DNA from: Psychromonas algarum
Lineage (GTDB): Bacteria; Pseudomonadota; Gammaproteobacteria; Enterobacterales; Psychromonadaceae
Reading direction: 5' to 3'
Assembly (NCBI RefSeq): GCF_004376845.1
Contig: NZ_SNUW01000002.1
Location: 310,001 to 374,000 of the forward strand
DNA length: 64,000 nt
Shown here: positions 17,808-26,980 of the stretch, one piece after another
How the letters are laid out: every line of letters begins with the position of its first letter
Position numbering within the stretch: the first letter of the stretch is position 1
Notes under the pieces: model-generated
Told to the model about the DNA's origin: nothing
The model's input: the letters and a program-made list of their open reading frames with translations, nothing else
Databases searched by the model: none
Made by a program: the position numbers and the translations under genes

Positions 17808-19721
17808 TTAGATATTCATTTGTTGTGGTGTAGAAAATATAGAGCCTTGCCCTGCATAAATCCCCAGTTGCAACAAACAATCCCACTCCAAATCAGTCTC
17901 AATACCAACTGCAATGACTTTTGCATGACTATTTAAGCAACTTGCCATTAAACTTTGTATCGCCACTTGGTTGGTTTTCCGCATATGAATATCACGTATT
18001 AAACTGGCATGTAATTTTAAATAATCAATATTAAAATCTAAAATATATTCTGTATTAACAACTGACTTCCCTACATTATCAATCGCTATTTTACAGCCTA
18101 TTTTTTGTAAGGCGATCAAAGCAGAACGCAATGAAAAATAATCTTTTTCGATGAGATGCTCAGAAACTTCAATCACTAAATTATGACGAATTTGTCGACT
18201 CTGTTGCATTAATTCAAACATAAACCATTTATGGTTTTCTTTATTCATTAATAAATGAGATCCTAAATTAACCGCAATAGGTTCAGAAACCTCACCTCGC
18301 ATGATTAATAAAGCTAATATTTTCTCTAACATTTGACGATCTATTTGATCACTCAAACCACATTTTTCAGCCATTGGCATAAAAGTTCCAGCAGCTATAA
18401 TTTCTTGCTGATAACCTTTAATGCGAGGCCATAACTCTGAATATAAAATAGTCATAGCATCACGCTGTATTACATGTTGTCGATATATGAGCAGTGCTTG
18501 CTTTTCTAGAACATCAGTTAACAATGCACGCCAGCGCACAGTGCCTTTAATAATCACAGTATGTTTTAGATCTTCATCTGATAAATGCCAACCACTTACT
18601 TTTTGGTGCTCTGCAACTAATAAAGAACGATTCACATCATCAATAATATGCATTGGTTTGGAGCCAAAAGGAAAGTTAACAACTCCCACATGGAAAAAGT
18701 TTTCAATTAACGATTCCTCAGGCAATTGCAATTGATAAAGTAACTTAGTTAATTGCTTAGCGGCAACTTCCGTTTCAGCGTAAGACATTTGCGGCAAGAT
18801 AATAACAAATTCAGATTTTTGAGTGCGTCCATAAAAGCTATCATTGTAGCGTTCACAGAAGTTGCGCAATATATCCACCATCTGTTGAATCATCTTTTCT
18901 TCTTCAGCAACACCAAATTGATACTTAACATTACTCAGTTCAGTTAAGCTGATCAGCATCAGTGTATTTGATGAAAAGTTTTCATCCATAGCAACGGCAT
19001 CTAGTCTATTTTCAAAAGCAAGCCGGTTACCCAAACCTGTGCCTTCATCTAAAAATGCTTGTCCACGGATATGAGTATCAAACACACTGCGCTCTTTACG
19101 GCTATTTTCTAGCCTTTCGGATAATACATCTAATGCTTTACTTACAGCTTTAGGCCACTCACCTTGCTGAGCAAAACGGGCAGTTGGGTTATTTTGTAAT
19201 AAATAACGAGCACGGCGCTCTAATAATTCAGCGCCATGAAAAGAACGTTTAATCCAACGTAAAGCAAACCATAACAAACTTAAACTTAAAAAAATGGCAA
19301 TACTCACGCCAGCTAAAGGCCAGAAAGTAAACTTAATATCTGAAAATGGCTGTCGAGTATGTAAAACCAATTCAACACCAGGATAGTGCTCTAATTCATG
19401 GGAATAACGTAGCAAACTATCCGAGGGGTAATACTGACGACTTTCATAATAACTTTTATAAACAGTCACATCGTTATGTATTACCTCTAAGCGGACAATA
19501 CCTGATGCATCTAAAACATCCGGTAGCCAATGATCAAATTCGGTTACCTTCGTTTGTTTCTCTATCTGACTTTCAATAATATGAATCACGCTATCAATAC
19601 GTTGTTGATGATATTTAAATGCCAATGCGCGCAAACTCACCACACCACCAGCAAGTATCAAGACAATACACGTGAGTACTATCGCACTAGTAATAAAAGT
19701 AAATTTATTAGTAAACTTCAT
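17808..19721 (-). CDS. csrD: CsrD/MshH-type RNase E specificity factor (degenerate GGDEF-EAL)
   Basis: A 637-residue inner-membrane protein homologous to CsrD (MshH in Vibrio), which in E. coli directs RNase E-dependent turnover of the sRNAs CsrB/CsrC and so frees CsrA. Two membrane segments (about 8-30 and 132-152) bracket a periplasmic domain; a HAMP-like linker, GGDEF domain (about 220-370) and EAL domain (about 395-630) follow. The catalytic motifs are degenerate: GGDEF is replaced by TQKSEF (about 300-305) and EAL by ELW (429-431), as expected for a non-enzymatic CsrD. The ribosome-binding site is embedded in a consensus CsrA-binding sequence. It normally lies next to mshI; here one gene intervenes. 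Confidence 0.9.
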   Translation of the reverse strand: MKFTNKFTFITSAIVLTCIVLILAGGVVSLRALAFKYHQQRIDSVIHIIESQIEKQTKVTEFDHWLPDVLDASGIVRLEVIHNDVTVYKSYYESRQYYPSDSLLRYSHELEHYPGVELVLHTRQPFSDIKFTFWPLAGVSIAIFLSLSLLWFALRWIKRSFHGAELLERRARYLLQNNPTARFAQQGEWPKAVSKALDVLSERLENSRKERSVFDTHIRGQAFLDEGTGLGNRLAFENRLDAVAMDENFSSNTLMLISLTELSNVKYQFGVAEEEKMIQQMVDILRNFCERYNDSFYGRTQKSEFVIILPQMSYAETEVAAKQLTKLLYQLQLPEESLIENFFHVGVVNFPFGSKPMHIIDDVNRSLLVAEHQKVSGWHLSDEDLKHTVIIKGTVRWRALLTDVLEKQALLIYRQHVIQRDAMTILYSELWPRIKGYQQEIIAAGTFMPMAEKCGLSDQIDRQMLEKILALLIMRGEVSEPIAVNLGSHLLMNKENHKWFMFELMQQSRQIRHNLVIEVSEHLIEKDYFSLRSALIALQKIGCKIAIDNVGKSVVNTEYILDFNIDYLKLHASLIRDIHMRKTNQVAIQSLMASCLNSHAKVIAVGIETDLEWDCLLQLGIYAGQGSIFSTPQQMNI

Positions 19722-19722
19722 A

Positions 19723-19732
19723 ACATCCTTGT
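19723..19732 (-). promoter_or_regulatory. Consensus CsrA-binding sequence over the csrD ribosome-binding site
   Basis: Read leftward, ACAAGGATGT stands one base before the csrD ATG. It matches the core of the SELEX consensus RUACARGGAUGU at ten of ten positions and includes the Shine-Dalgarno AAGGA, so bound CsrA would block translation of csrD. Confidence 0.5.
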
Positions 19733-19851
19733 GACAAACTATTTTCCCTGAGTAGGTGAGTAATCATTAAAATAACAATATAATGCTGCTCTACTCATAC
19801 ACAACACCATAATTTAAAGCTTTTAATAATAAGCTGTAATAGGAATTAATA

Positions 19852-20901
19852 ATGGCATCTAGTCAAGCTTTCTCAAATCCAAGCCAAGTTTTACAACGTA
19901 ACGAGTCATTATTTTCAGGTAAGTCTATATTAGTTGCTGGCAATATAGATGACGATTACCCAATTCAATTACAAACAATAGCATCATCAAGCTGTTTTTG
20001 TTTTAACGATTATCGCTATTATGACAAACTAAAAAATAAACTAACAACTTCAGATATCCATTTTACTGATAATTATCAGCCAAAAGAGGATCAAGAAAAG
20101 TTTGATCTGCTATTAATTTATATTCCTAAAGCAAAAAATGAAATTGAATATTTACTTGCCAACCTAACCCCGTATTTAAAAGAAAATGCAGACATAATTT
20201 TAGTGGGTGAAAAAAAGTGCGGAATAAAAAGTGTTGGTAATTTATTAAAACCTTATGCCGAACATAGTAATGCAATTGACTCAGCACGACACTGCAGCAT
20301 TATTTACGGACAACTGAGTAAAACGGTGGCCACTTTTGATCAACAGCAATGGATCAAAGATTACCAGCTAAACCTAAATGGGATATCACTCACAATTTGC
20401 TCTTTGCCAGGTGTATTTAGCTTTGGTGAATTAGACAAAGGAAGTGAATTATTACTCAATAATCTACCTAATGAGTTAACAGGAGATGGGTTGGATTTTG
20501 GCTGTGGGGCAGGCGTACTCTCATGTTATTTACTAAAGAAGAACCCTCAATTGTCATTAGATTTAATTGATGTAAATGTTTACGCATTAGCCAGTGCCAA
20601 ACTAACATTGGAGAAAAACGCTTTAAATGCCAATGTGTTTGCTTCAGACGTTTTTTCAAACGTACAAAAAGAATATGATTTATTACTTTCAAACCCACCT
20701 TTTCACTCGGGTCAAAAAACCAACTACGAAGCAGCAGAAACCTTTATAAATCAATCATTTAAACATTTAAAGAAAAAGGGTTCATTAACAATTGTAGCCA
20801 ATAAATTTTTACGTTATGAGCCGCTTTTGATATCAACGTACAAAAGTTTTATAGAAAATGTACAAAACAATAAGTTTAAAGTATTGAGCTGTATCAAATA
20901 A
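19852..20901 (+). CDS. rsmC: 16S rRNA m2G1207 methyltransferase RsmC
   Basis: A 349-residue SAM-dependent methyltransferase that methylates G1207 of 16S rRNA in the 30S subunit. It shows the typical duplicated arrangement: a degenerate N-terminal half without SAM motifs (residues 1-165) and a catalytic C-terminal half with motif I LDFGCGAGVLS (about 212-222) and the N2-guanine catalytic motif SNPPFHSG (about 280-287). ANKFLRYEPLL near the end is also RsmC-like. AGGA lies seven bases before the ATG. It is divergent from csrD. Confidence 0.93.
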   Translation: MASSQAFSNPSQVLQRNESLFSGKSILVAGNIDDDYPIQLQTIASSSCFCFNDYRYYDKLKNKLTTSDIHFTDNYQPKEDQEKFDLLLIYIPKAKNEIEYLLANLTPYLKENADIILVGEKKCGIKSVGNLLKPYAEHSNAIDSARHCSIIYGQLSKTVATFDQQQWIKDYQLNLNGISLTICSLPGVFSFGELDKGSELLLNNLPNELTGDGLDFGCGAGVLSCYLLKKNPQLSLDLIDVNVYALASAKLTLEKNALNANVFASDVFSNVQKEYDLLLSNPPFHSGQKTNYEAAETFINQSFKHLKKKGSLTIVANKFLRYEPLLISTYKSFIENVQNNKFKVLSCIK

Positions 20902-20976
20902 TAATCAAAGTCACATTTTATTCCCTCACTATTTTTGTTAGTGTCTTCAGGCTACATTTAGATTAGTTGCACAGGT

Positions 20977-20996
20977 GTTATGTCAAAAGACATAAC
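20977..20996 (+). promoter_or_regulatory. Hairpin in the glgC1 leader
   Basis: A perfect 8-bp stem (GTTATGTC / GACATAAC) with an AAAA tetraloop lies 29 bases before the glgC1 ATG. No T-run follows, so it is not a terminator. The bases just before it (ACAGGTGT) partly resemble a CsrA site; glgC leaders are CsrA targets in E. coli, but this match is incomplete. Confidence 0.35.
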
Positions 20997-21025
20997 TTCC
21001 CTTTCCTAAATATATGGAGACACTT

Positions 21026-22252
21026 ATGGCTGGCATTCTAGCTATGATTCTTGCTGGGGGCGAAGGCTCACGTTTATACCCACTAACTCAAACCAGAACT
21101 AAACCAGCTATGCCTTTTGGTGGTAACTATCGATTAGTAGATTTTGCATTAAATAATTTTGTAAATGCTGATTTAATGAAGATTTATGTGCTGACGCAAT
21201 TTAAATCTCAGTCGTTAAATATTCATCTTCGTCGTGCATGGCGACTTTCAAGTATTTCAGATCGTTTCATCGAAGCGGTTCCTGCACAACAACGAGTAAA
21301 TAAAAATTGGTACTCTGGTACTGCTGATGCCATTTATCAAAACTCTCGCTTTATCACTAAAAGCGGAGCTGATCATGTATGCATTTTTGGCAGCGACCAT
21401 ATTTATAAAATGGATGTTCAGCAAATGGTTGATCACCATAAAAACACTGGTAGTGACTTAACTGTTGCAGCGATTCGAGTACAAAAACAGCACGCTTATC
21501 ATTTTGGCATCATAGAAATAGATGAAGCAGGCCGCATGATAGGATTTGCAGAAAAACCATCAATTGAAGAAGCAAAAACAATTCCCGGGGACCCTGATCA
21601 CGTACTTGCCTCAATGGGAAATTATATTTTTAAATCAGATATTTTAATAAAAGAACTTGATATTGATGCAGTAACAGAAGGATCAAGCCACGACTTTGGT
21701 AAAGATATTATTCCGAAGTTATTTCCTCAAGGTAAAGTACACGTTTATAACTTCAGTGATAATAAAATTGAAGGTGAGCCTGAACATGCCTATTGGCGAG
21801 ATGTAGGTACCATAGATTCCTATTGGGAAGCTCATATGGATCTGCTAAGTGACGATCAAGCGATCTCGTTATATAACAAAAACTGGCCTTTACATACTTA
21901 TCATCCACCATTGCCGCCAGCAACGTTTCATGACCAAGGTGATACGGAAACTCATGTTTCTAAATCTCACATTGGCGCAGGTTCATATATTAATGGTGCA
22001 ACGATTGAAAATTCAGTTTTAGGATTCAGAAGTCGCTTAGGCTCAGGCTCACATATCAAAGGCTGCGTCTTTTTAGGCAAAGCTAAAATAGGTGAAGGAG
22101 CACGATTAACTAACGTTATCTTAGATAAAAATGTTGAGATTGCCCCAGGTACTATTATTGGTGAAGATTTAGAAGAAGATCGTAAGCACTTTACCGTATC
22201 AGAAAATGGCATTGTTGTTATAGCAAAAGGTAGCCGTGTAGGTTTTAAATAA
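21026..22252 (+). CDS. glgC: Glucose-1-phosphate adenylyltransferase, first paralogue (GlgC1)
   Basis: A 408-residue ADP-glucose pyrophosphorylase, the regulated first step of glycogen synthesis (glucose-1-P + ATP to ADP-glucose + PPi). Nucleotide-binding LAGGEGSRLYPLT, the activator-region TRTKPAMPFGG, ATP-contacting WYSGTADAIYQN, catalytic Asp in GSDHIYKMD and the glucose-1-P lysine in FAEKPS are all present, followed by a C-terminal left-handed beta-helix. The start is ATG 21026 with GGAG at ideal spacing; an in-frame ATG at 21014 is part of that ribosome-binding region. The next gene is a close paralogue starting 52 bases later. Confidence 0.95.
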   Translation: MAGILAMILAGGEGSRLYPLTQTRTKPAMPFGGNYRLVDFALNNFVNADLMKIYVLTQFKSQSLNIHLRRAWRLSSISDRFIEAVPAQQRVNKNWYSGTADAIYQNSRFITKSGADHVCIFGSDHIYKMDVQQMVDHHKNTGSDLTVAAIRVQKQHAYHFGIIEIDEAGRMIGFAEKPSIEEAKTIPGDPDHVLASMGNYIFKSDILIKELDIDAVTEGSSHDFGKDIIPKLFPQGKVHVYNFSDNKIEGEPEHAYWRDVGTIDSYWEAHMDLLSDDQAISLYNKNWPLHTYHPPLPPATFHDQGDTETHVSKSHIGAGSYINGATIENSVLGFRSRLGSGSHIKGCVFLGKAKIGEGARLTNVILDKNVEIAPGTIIGEDLEEDRKHFTVSENGIVVIAKGSRVGFK

Positions 22253-22304
22253 TTGCTAATTAAAACAGTGATTTTTTACATTATATAAAATATAGGTTTT
22301 TATC

Positions 22305-23528
22305 ATGCCAAAAGTTCTCTCAATGGTTTTAGCTGGTGGCGAAGGCTCACGTCTTTACCCTTTAACTCAATCACGTACTAAACCTTCAGTTCCTTTTGGA
22401 GGAAGTTATCGTTTAATTGATTGTGTGCTTAATAACTTTGTTAACTCTGATTTATTGCGTATTTATGTATTAACGCAATTTAAATCTCAATCACTTAATG
22501 AGCACTTACGTATGGCGTGGGAGCTGAACAGCTTTACCGATACGTTTATCGATGCAATTCCTGCACAAATGCGTACAGGTAAACATTGGTACAGCGGTAC
22601 AGCTGATGCTATTTATCAAAACATACAATTTATCGAATCAGACCCCGCTAAAATTGTTTGTGTTTTTGGTAGTGACCATATTTACAAAATGGATATTCGT
22701 CAAAAAATTCGATTCCATAACGAGAAGAATGCAGTTTTAACGGTATCAGCAATTCGCTTACCTAAAGAGCAAGCTTTTCATTTTGGTATTATCGAAGTTG
22801 ATGAAGAAGGACGTATGATCGGTTTTGCTGAAAAACCAGCTGTAGAAGATGCAAAAACCATCCCGGGTGATCCTGATTATGTTTTAGCGTCAATGGGTAA
22901 CTATGTTTTTAACTCAAAGGCACTACAAGCAGAGCTAATTCGTGATGCTGCCGATGAAAATTCTAGTCATGATTTTGGCAAAGATATTATTCCACACCTT
23001 GTTCCTGGTGGAAAAGTCTTTGTATATGACTTCACCACTAATACAATTCCTAAAGAAAGCGGTGAAACCTACTGGCGTGATGTAGGTACGATTGAATCTT
23101 ATTGGGAAGCTAATATGGATTTAGTAAAAGAAACACCGCCGATTGATTTTTATAATCGAGCTTGGCCAATGCATACTTATTATCCTGCATTACCGGCAGC
23201 TAATTTCCAAAATAATGGTGATACAACTTGTACCATACGTCAGTCATTAATTTCTGATGGTTGCCAGATCACCGCCGCAACGATCAAAAAATCAGTGCTT
23301 GGCTTTAACTGTTTTGTTGGAGAAAATTCTAATGTATTAGAATCTGTTTTCTTAGGTGATATCAGCATAGGTAAAAACTGTGTTATTACTAAAACAATCA
23401 TCGATAAAGACGTAGAAATTGCAGATGGTGTACAAATAGGTGTTAACCTGGAAGACGATAAGAAACGTTTTACCGTTTCCGACGAAGGCATAGTTGTTAT
23501 CCCTAAAGGCGCTAAAATCGGCTTTTAA
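22305..23528 (+). CDS. glgC: Glucose-1-phosphate adenylyltransferase, second paralogue (GlgC2)
   Basis: A 407-residue second ADP-glucose pyrophosphorylase, co-oriented and closely similar to its neighbour over the full length. The same catalytic and substrate residues are kept (LAGGEGSRLYPLT, WYSGTADAIYQN, GSDHIYKMD, FAEKPA), so it looks active. Differences cluster around the activator pocket (SRTKPSVPFGG against TRTKPAMPFGG) and in the C-terminal beta-helix that sets allosteric response. Possible outcomes are a heterotetramer or two isoforms with different effectors. A terminator follows directly, before glgA. Confidence 0.93.
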   Translation: MPKVLSMVLAGGEGSRLYPLTQSRTKPSVPFGGSYRLIDCVLNNFVNSDLLRIYVLTQFKSQSLNEHLRMAWELNSFTDTFIDAIPAQMRTGKHWYSGTADAIYQNIQFIESDPAKIVCVFGSDHIYKMDIRQKIRFHNEKNAVLTVSAIRLPKEQAFHFGIIEVDEEGRMIGFAEKPAVEDAKTIPGDPDYVLASMGNYVFNSKALQAELIRDAADENSSHDFGKDIIPHLVPGGKVFVYDFTTNTIPKESGETYWRDVGTIESYWEANMDLVKETPPIDFYNRAWPMHTYYPALPAANFQNNGDTTCTIRQSLISDGCQITAATIKKSVLGFNCFVGENSNVLESVFLGDISIGKNCVITKTIIDKDVEIADGVQIGVNLEDDKKRFTVSDEGIVVIPKGAKIGF

Positions 23529-23543
23529 TCATCTAAAAAATGT

Positions 23544-23568
23544 AAAGCTGCGCTATGCGCGGCTTTTT
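23544..23568 (+). terminator. Terminator between glgC2 and glgA
   Basis: A 10-bp stem (AAAGCTGCGC / GCGCGGCTTT, one G-U pair) with a TAT loop followed by TTTTT. It sits inside the glgC-glgA cluster, so glgA probably depends on read-through or on its own promoter in the 115 bases that follow. Confidence 0.8.
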
Positions 23569-23684
23569 AGTACTATCTTCATCTACTGAGTATCATTACT
23601 TTATATTATACTCACTTTACATACAGCCTTACTTTATACACCGCATTATTATGGATACACGATATAGTGTCGAAGGAGTTCTCA

Positions 23685-25154
23685 TTGGATCCGCGTAAAT
23701 TAAAAATTCTCTTTATATCATCGGAAGTTGAAGGTTTTTCTAAAACTGGAGGACTTGCTGATGTTGCTAAAGCTCTACCGATTGAACTTCAACGTTTAGG
23801 CCATGAAGTTATTATTATTACCCCTTTTTATCGAACTATTGCACACAGAGAAGAAGCTCAAAAAGTACATCAGCTTACTTTACATACCGATTGCTCTCGT
23901 CCTGATATTCACTTTTCAGTGCAAAAATTAGAGCTACAAGGTATCAAAGTATTAACGATTGATAATGCACACTATTTTGACCGAGCTGGATTATACGGTG
24001 AAGAAAATAATGCTTATGCTGATAACGGTGAACGCTTTGCATTTTTCAGCTTAGCTGCTCTGCAGACCGCATTAGCAGAAGATTTCGCTCCTGATATTAT
24101 TCATTGTAATGATTGGCATACGGGTCTAGTGCCATATTTATTAAAAACACGTTTCCATTCAACCCCACAATTTGCACAAACCAAAACAGTACTCACTAGT
24201 CATAACTCTGCTTATCAAGGCATATTTGAAAAGTCTCAATTAAATTTAATCCCTGAGGTAAGTTCATGCATGGATCATCGCGTACTAGAGAATTATAGTT
24301 ATATCAATTACTTAAAAGTAGGTGTGATTTACTCAGATAAAATTAATACCGTTAGCCCTAATTATGCAAGTGAGTTATTAACTACATTAGGTTCACATGG
24401 TATGTCAGAGCATTTTATTGAACGTATTCATGACTTTGAAGGGATATTAAATGGCTGTGATTATAATGATTGGAGCCCTAAAACAGATAAGCTCATCCCC
24501 TTTCACTTTGATGAAAATGACTTATCTGGCAAAGAAAAATGTAAAAAAGCATTGCAGGAAGAAGTCGGTCTAGCTGCATCAGATATACCTATGTTTGGTA
24601 TGGTATGCCGTTTAACAGATCAAAAAGGATTTGGTTTAATCTTACCTATTTTAGAACGCTTCTTAAAACACAACGTACAGCTTGTTATTATTGGCTCAGG
24701 CGATCCTGGGATCACAGGCCATTTAACAGCATTAGCGGCTCATTACAGTGATAAGTTTAAGTTTGTTAATACCTATAGCAATCAATTATCACACCTTGTC
24801 GAAGCGGGATCTGATTTTTTTATGATGCCTTCAATATTCGAACCTTGTGGCCTTAATCAGCTATATAGCTTAGCGTATGGTACTTTACCTATAGTACGTG
24901 CCGTAGGCGGTTTAAAAGACACGGTAATTGATTATGACCAAGACCCAGACAATGCAAATGGCTTTATGTTTTATGATGCAAATCCTAACCAATTATTAAA
25001 CTTATTACGTCGCGTATTATTACTCTACATTGAGCAACCAGAAGAGATGTTACGATTAAAGAGACAAGCGATGCAATCACACTTTTATTGGTCTGATTCA
25101 GCTAAGCATTATGAACGGTTATATCACAATGCATTACATTTAAATCACTACTAG
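23685..25154 (+). CDS. glgA: Glycogen synthase GlgA, TTG start
   Basis: A 489-residue GT5-family ADP-glucose:glycogen glucosyltransferase. The N-terminal KTGGLADV loop that binds ADP-glucose (about residues 19-26) and the C-terminal EPCGLNQLYSLAYGT signature (about 378-392) are intact, and length matches the family. I place the start at TTG 23685 because AAGGAG lies six bases upstream; an in-frame GTG at 23667 would place that ribosome-binding site inside the coding region and has none of its own. It follows the two glgC genes but is separated from them by a terminator. Confidence 0.93.
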   Translation: MDPRKLKILFISSEVEGFSKTGGLADVAKALPIELQRLGHEVIIITPFYRTIAHREEAQKVHQLTLHTDCSRPDIHFSVQKLELQGIKVLTIDNAHYFDRAGLYGEENNAYADNGERFAFFSLAALQTALAEDFAPDIIHCNDWHTGLVPYLLKTRFHSTPQFAQTKTVLTSHNSAYQGIFEKSQLNLIPEVSSCMDHRVLENYSYINYLKVGVIYSDKINTVSPNYASELLTTLGSHGMSEHFIERIHDFEGILNGCDYNDWSPKTDKLIPFHFDENDLSGKEKCKKALQEEVGLAASDIPMFGMVCRLTDQKGFGLILPILERFLKHNVQLVIIGSGDPGITGHLTALAAHYSDKFKFVNTYSNQLSHLVEAGSDFFMMPSIFEPCGLNQLYSLAYGTLPIVRAVGGLKDTVIDYDQDPDNANGFMFYDANPNQLLNLLRRVLLLYIEQPEEMLRLKRQAMQSHFYWSDSAKHYERLYHNALHLNHY

Positions 25155-25162
25155 TAAAAACC

Positions 25163-25191
25163 ATAAAGCCTGATTTAAAATCAGGCTTTAT
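25163..25191. terminator. Bidirectional terminator between glgA and cysG
   Basis: A near-perfect palindrome whose arms are ATAAAGCCTGATTT and AAATCAGGCTTTAT with a one-base centre, between two convergent genes. Confidence 0.8.
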
Positions 25192-25211
25192 TATTTATGT
25201 ATTAATAAAAA

Positions 25212-26630
25212 TTATGATAAATTAACAAGAAATGGGTCACGTGATAATTTTTGATTCTTATCTGGATTAAACCATGCGAGTTTATCCGCTAATTCAACAA
25301 CCTCACCAACAATAATTAATGTAGCTCCTTCTAAGCCACCGCCTAATTTTGATAATTCAGATAAACAACCAGTAATCACTTGTTGCTCCTGACGCGTCCC
25401 TTTATTAATTAAAGCAACAGGCGTTTTGCCATCACGTCCATGCATTAATAATTTAGTTTCAAGTTCTTGCGCTTGTAACAAGCCCATATAAACAACTAAT
25501 GTTTGATGCGGTATCGCGAGTGCTTTCCAATCTAATGGTTGTCCATTTTCTTTTCTGTGCCCTGTTACAAAGGTAACAGATTGCGCATAATCACGATGAG
25601 TAAGTGGGATACCTGCATAAGCGCTACAACCTGATGCGGCTGTTATTCCAGGTACAACCTGAAATGCAATGCCTGCTTCTACGAGTTCTTCTAATTCTTC
25701 ACCACCTCGGCCAAAAATAAAGGAATCACCACCTTTTAAACGTACTACTTTCTTGCCTTGTTTTGCATACTCAACCAACATTTGATTAGTACGTGATTGC
25801 TCAACCTCATGTTTACCAGCTTTTTTACCAACAGAAATTAAATCAGCATCACGTCGAACAAGATCTAATATTTCTCGAGAAACTAATCGATCATATAAAA
25901 CAACATCAGCTTGCTGCATAAGTTGTAACGCTTTTAACGTTAATAAAGAAGGATCACCAGGGCCTGCACCAACTAATGCGACATCACCTTTAGCAACATC
26001 TTCGGTCAAATTATCTTCCATAAATTGTTGTGCTTGTTGGATCTGCCCTTTTTGCAATAAGCTTGCTAAATCACCATTGCCAAATAGTTTTTCCCAATAG
26101 CGGCGACGGAGAGACTCTTTGCTGATCACCGATTTAACTCTATGCCTAAATTCACCTGAAATTTGTGCTAAACGTCCTAAATGCATAGGTAATAATGCTT
26201 CTAAACGCTCGCGGATTAAACGCGCTAAAACAGGCGCTTTGCCGCCGCTCGAAATGGCTACGATAATAGGAGAGCGATCAACAATTGATGGCATAATAAA
26301 ACTACATAACCCAGGCTCATCAACCACATTAACGAGGATCTGTTTTTGTTCAGCTAATTGAGCAACATGTTCATTAATATGACGCTGATTAGTTGCTGCA
26401 ATCACTAACCATTTGCCTTCGATTAACTGATCAGAAAAAGTATCATTAATAACAGTTAGCTGATTATTTTCGGCTTTCTCTAATAATGAATCGCAGATTT
26501 CAGGTGCACAAACTGTAATTGTAGCCCCTGCTTTTAATAATAAATGTACTTTACGTACAGCAATATCTCCCCCACCTACAACAAGGCAGTGACGATTATT
26601 TAATTTGGTAAAAATAGGAAGATAATCCAT
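25212..26630 (-). CDS. cysG: Siroheme synthase CysG (trifunctional)
   Basis: A 472-residue enzyme making siroheme, the cofactor of sulfite and nitrite reductases, from uroporphyrinogen III. The N-terminal precorrin-2 dehydrogenase/ferrochelatase half (residues 1-205) shows the NAD-binding VVGGGDIAVRKVHLLLKAG. The C-terminal SUMT methyltransferase half starts VALVGAGPGDPSLLTLKAL (about 218) and has the VVPGITAASG and YMGL motifs. It stands alone rather than in a cys or nir operon. Length is slightly above the E. coli protein. Confidence 0.95.
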   Translation of the reverse strand: MDYLPIFTKLNNRHCLVVGGGDIAVRKVHLLLKAGATITVCAPEICDSLLEKAENNQLTVINDTFSDQLIEGKWLVIAATNQRHINEHVAQLAEQKQILVNVVDEPGLCSFIMPSIVDRSPIIVAISSGGKAPVLARLIRERLEALLPMHLGRLAQISGEFRHRVKSVISKESLRRRYWEKLFGNGDLASLLQKGQIQQAQQFMEDNLTEDVAKGDVALVGAGPGDPSLLTLKALQLMQQADVVLYDRLVSREILDLVRRDADLISVGKKAGKHEVEQSRTNQMLVEYAKQGKKVVRLKGGDSFIFGRGGEELEELVEAGIAFQVVPGITAASGCSAYAGIPLTHRDYAQSVTFVTGHRKENGQPLDWKALAIPHQTLVVYMGLLQAQELETKLLMHGRDGKTPVALINKGTRQEQQVITGCLSELSKLGGGLEGATLIIVGEVVELADKLAWFNPDKNQKLSRDPFLVNLS

Positions 26631-26744
26631 ATCAATCTCAGGTTAAGCAGTAGAAGCAAATACTATAAAGAATAACTAATATAATAGAAAAGATTTTAAG
26701 CACATTTATTATGACATTTATTTATATAGTCTAAATAATATCCA

Positions 26745-26791
26745 TAATACCAATTACATTAAGTATGCGATCTAAATTTTGAGCAGAAAAA
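26745..26791 (+). repeat. Dispersed intergenic repeat, copy B
   Basis: Begins TAATACCAATTACATTAAGT, then GCGATCTAAATTTTGAGCAG and AAAAA. It is nearly the same as copy A over about 47 bases, and its first 17 bases equal the outer end of copy C. No matching right end was found downstream. Confidence 0.7.
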
Positions 26792-26903
26792 GTAATTCAA
26801 TCCGAAGCCAAATTAAGATAAATAGTTGTTCTATTTACAAAATTTATAACAAAGAAGTAAGTTACTTTAACCAGTAAATAGCTATATGCTTAATAATAGA
26901 CAC

Positions 26904-26926
26904 AAAAAAGGCCAGTAAACTGACCT
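26904..26926 (-). terminator. Terminator of mdh
   Basis: Read leftward, AGGTCAGT and ACTGGCCT form an 8-bp stem with one G-U pair, followed by TTTTT; it lies 55 bases after the mdh stop codon. Confidence 0.7.
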
Positions 26927-26980
26927 CTATATTCATTATTATCTGGATGTGCTTAATTCATTAGCACAAAATTATTCAGG

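Larger units (their letters stand above)
26631..26980. other. Intergenic region between mdh and cysG
   Basis: 350 bases without a gene. It contains repeat copy B from 26745 and the mdh terminator at 26904-26926. The remaining AT-rich DNA shows no frame with a ribosome-binding site. Confidence 0.65.
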
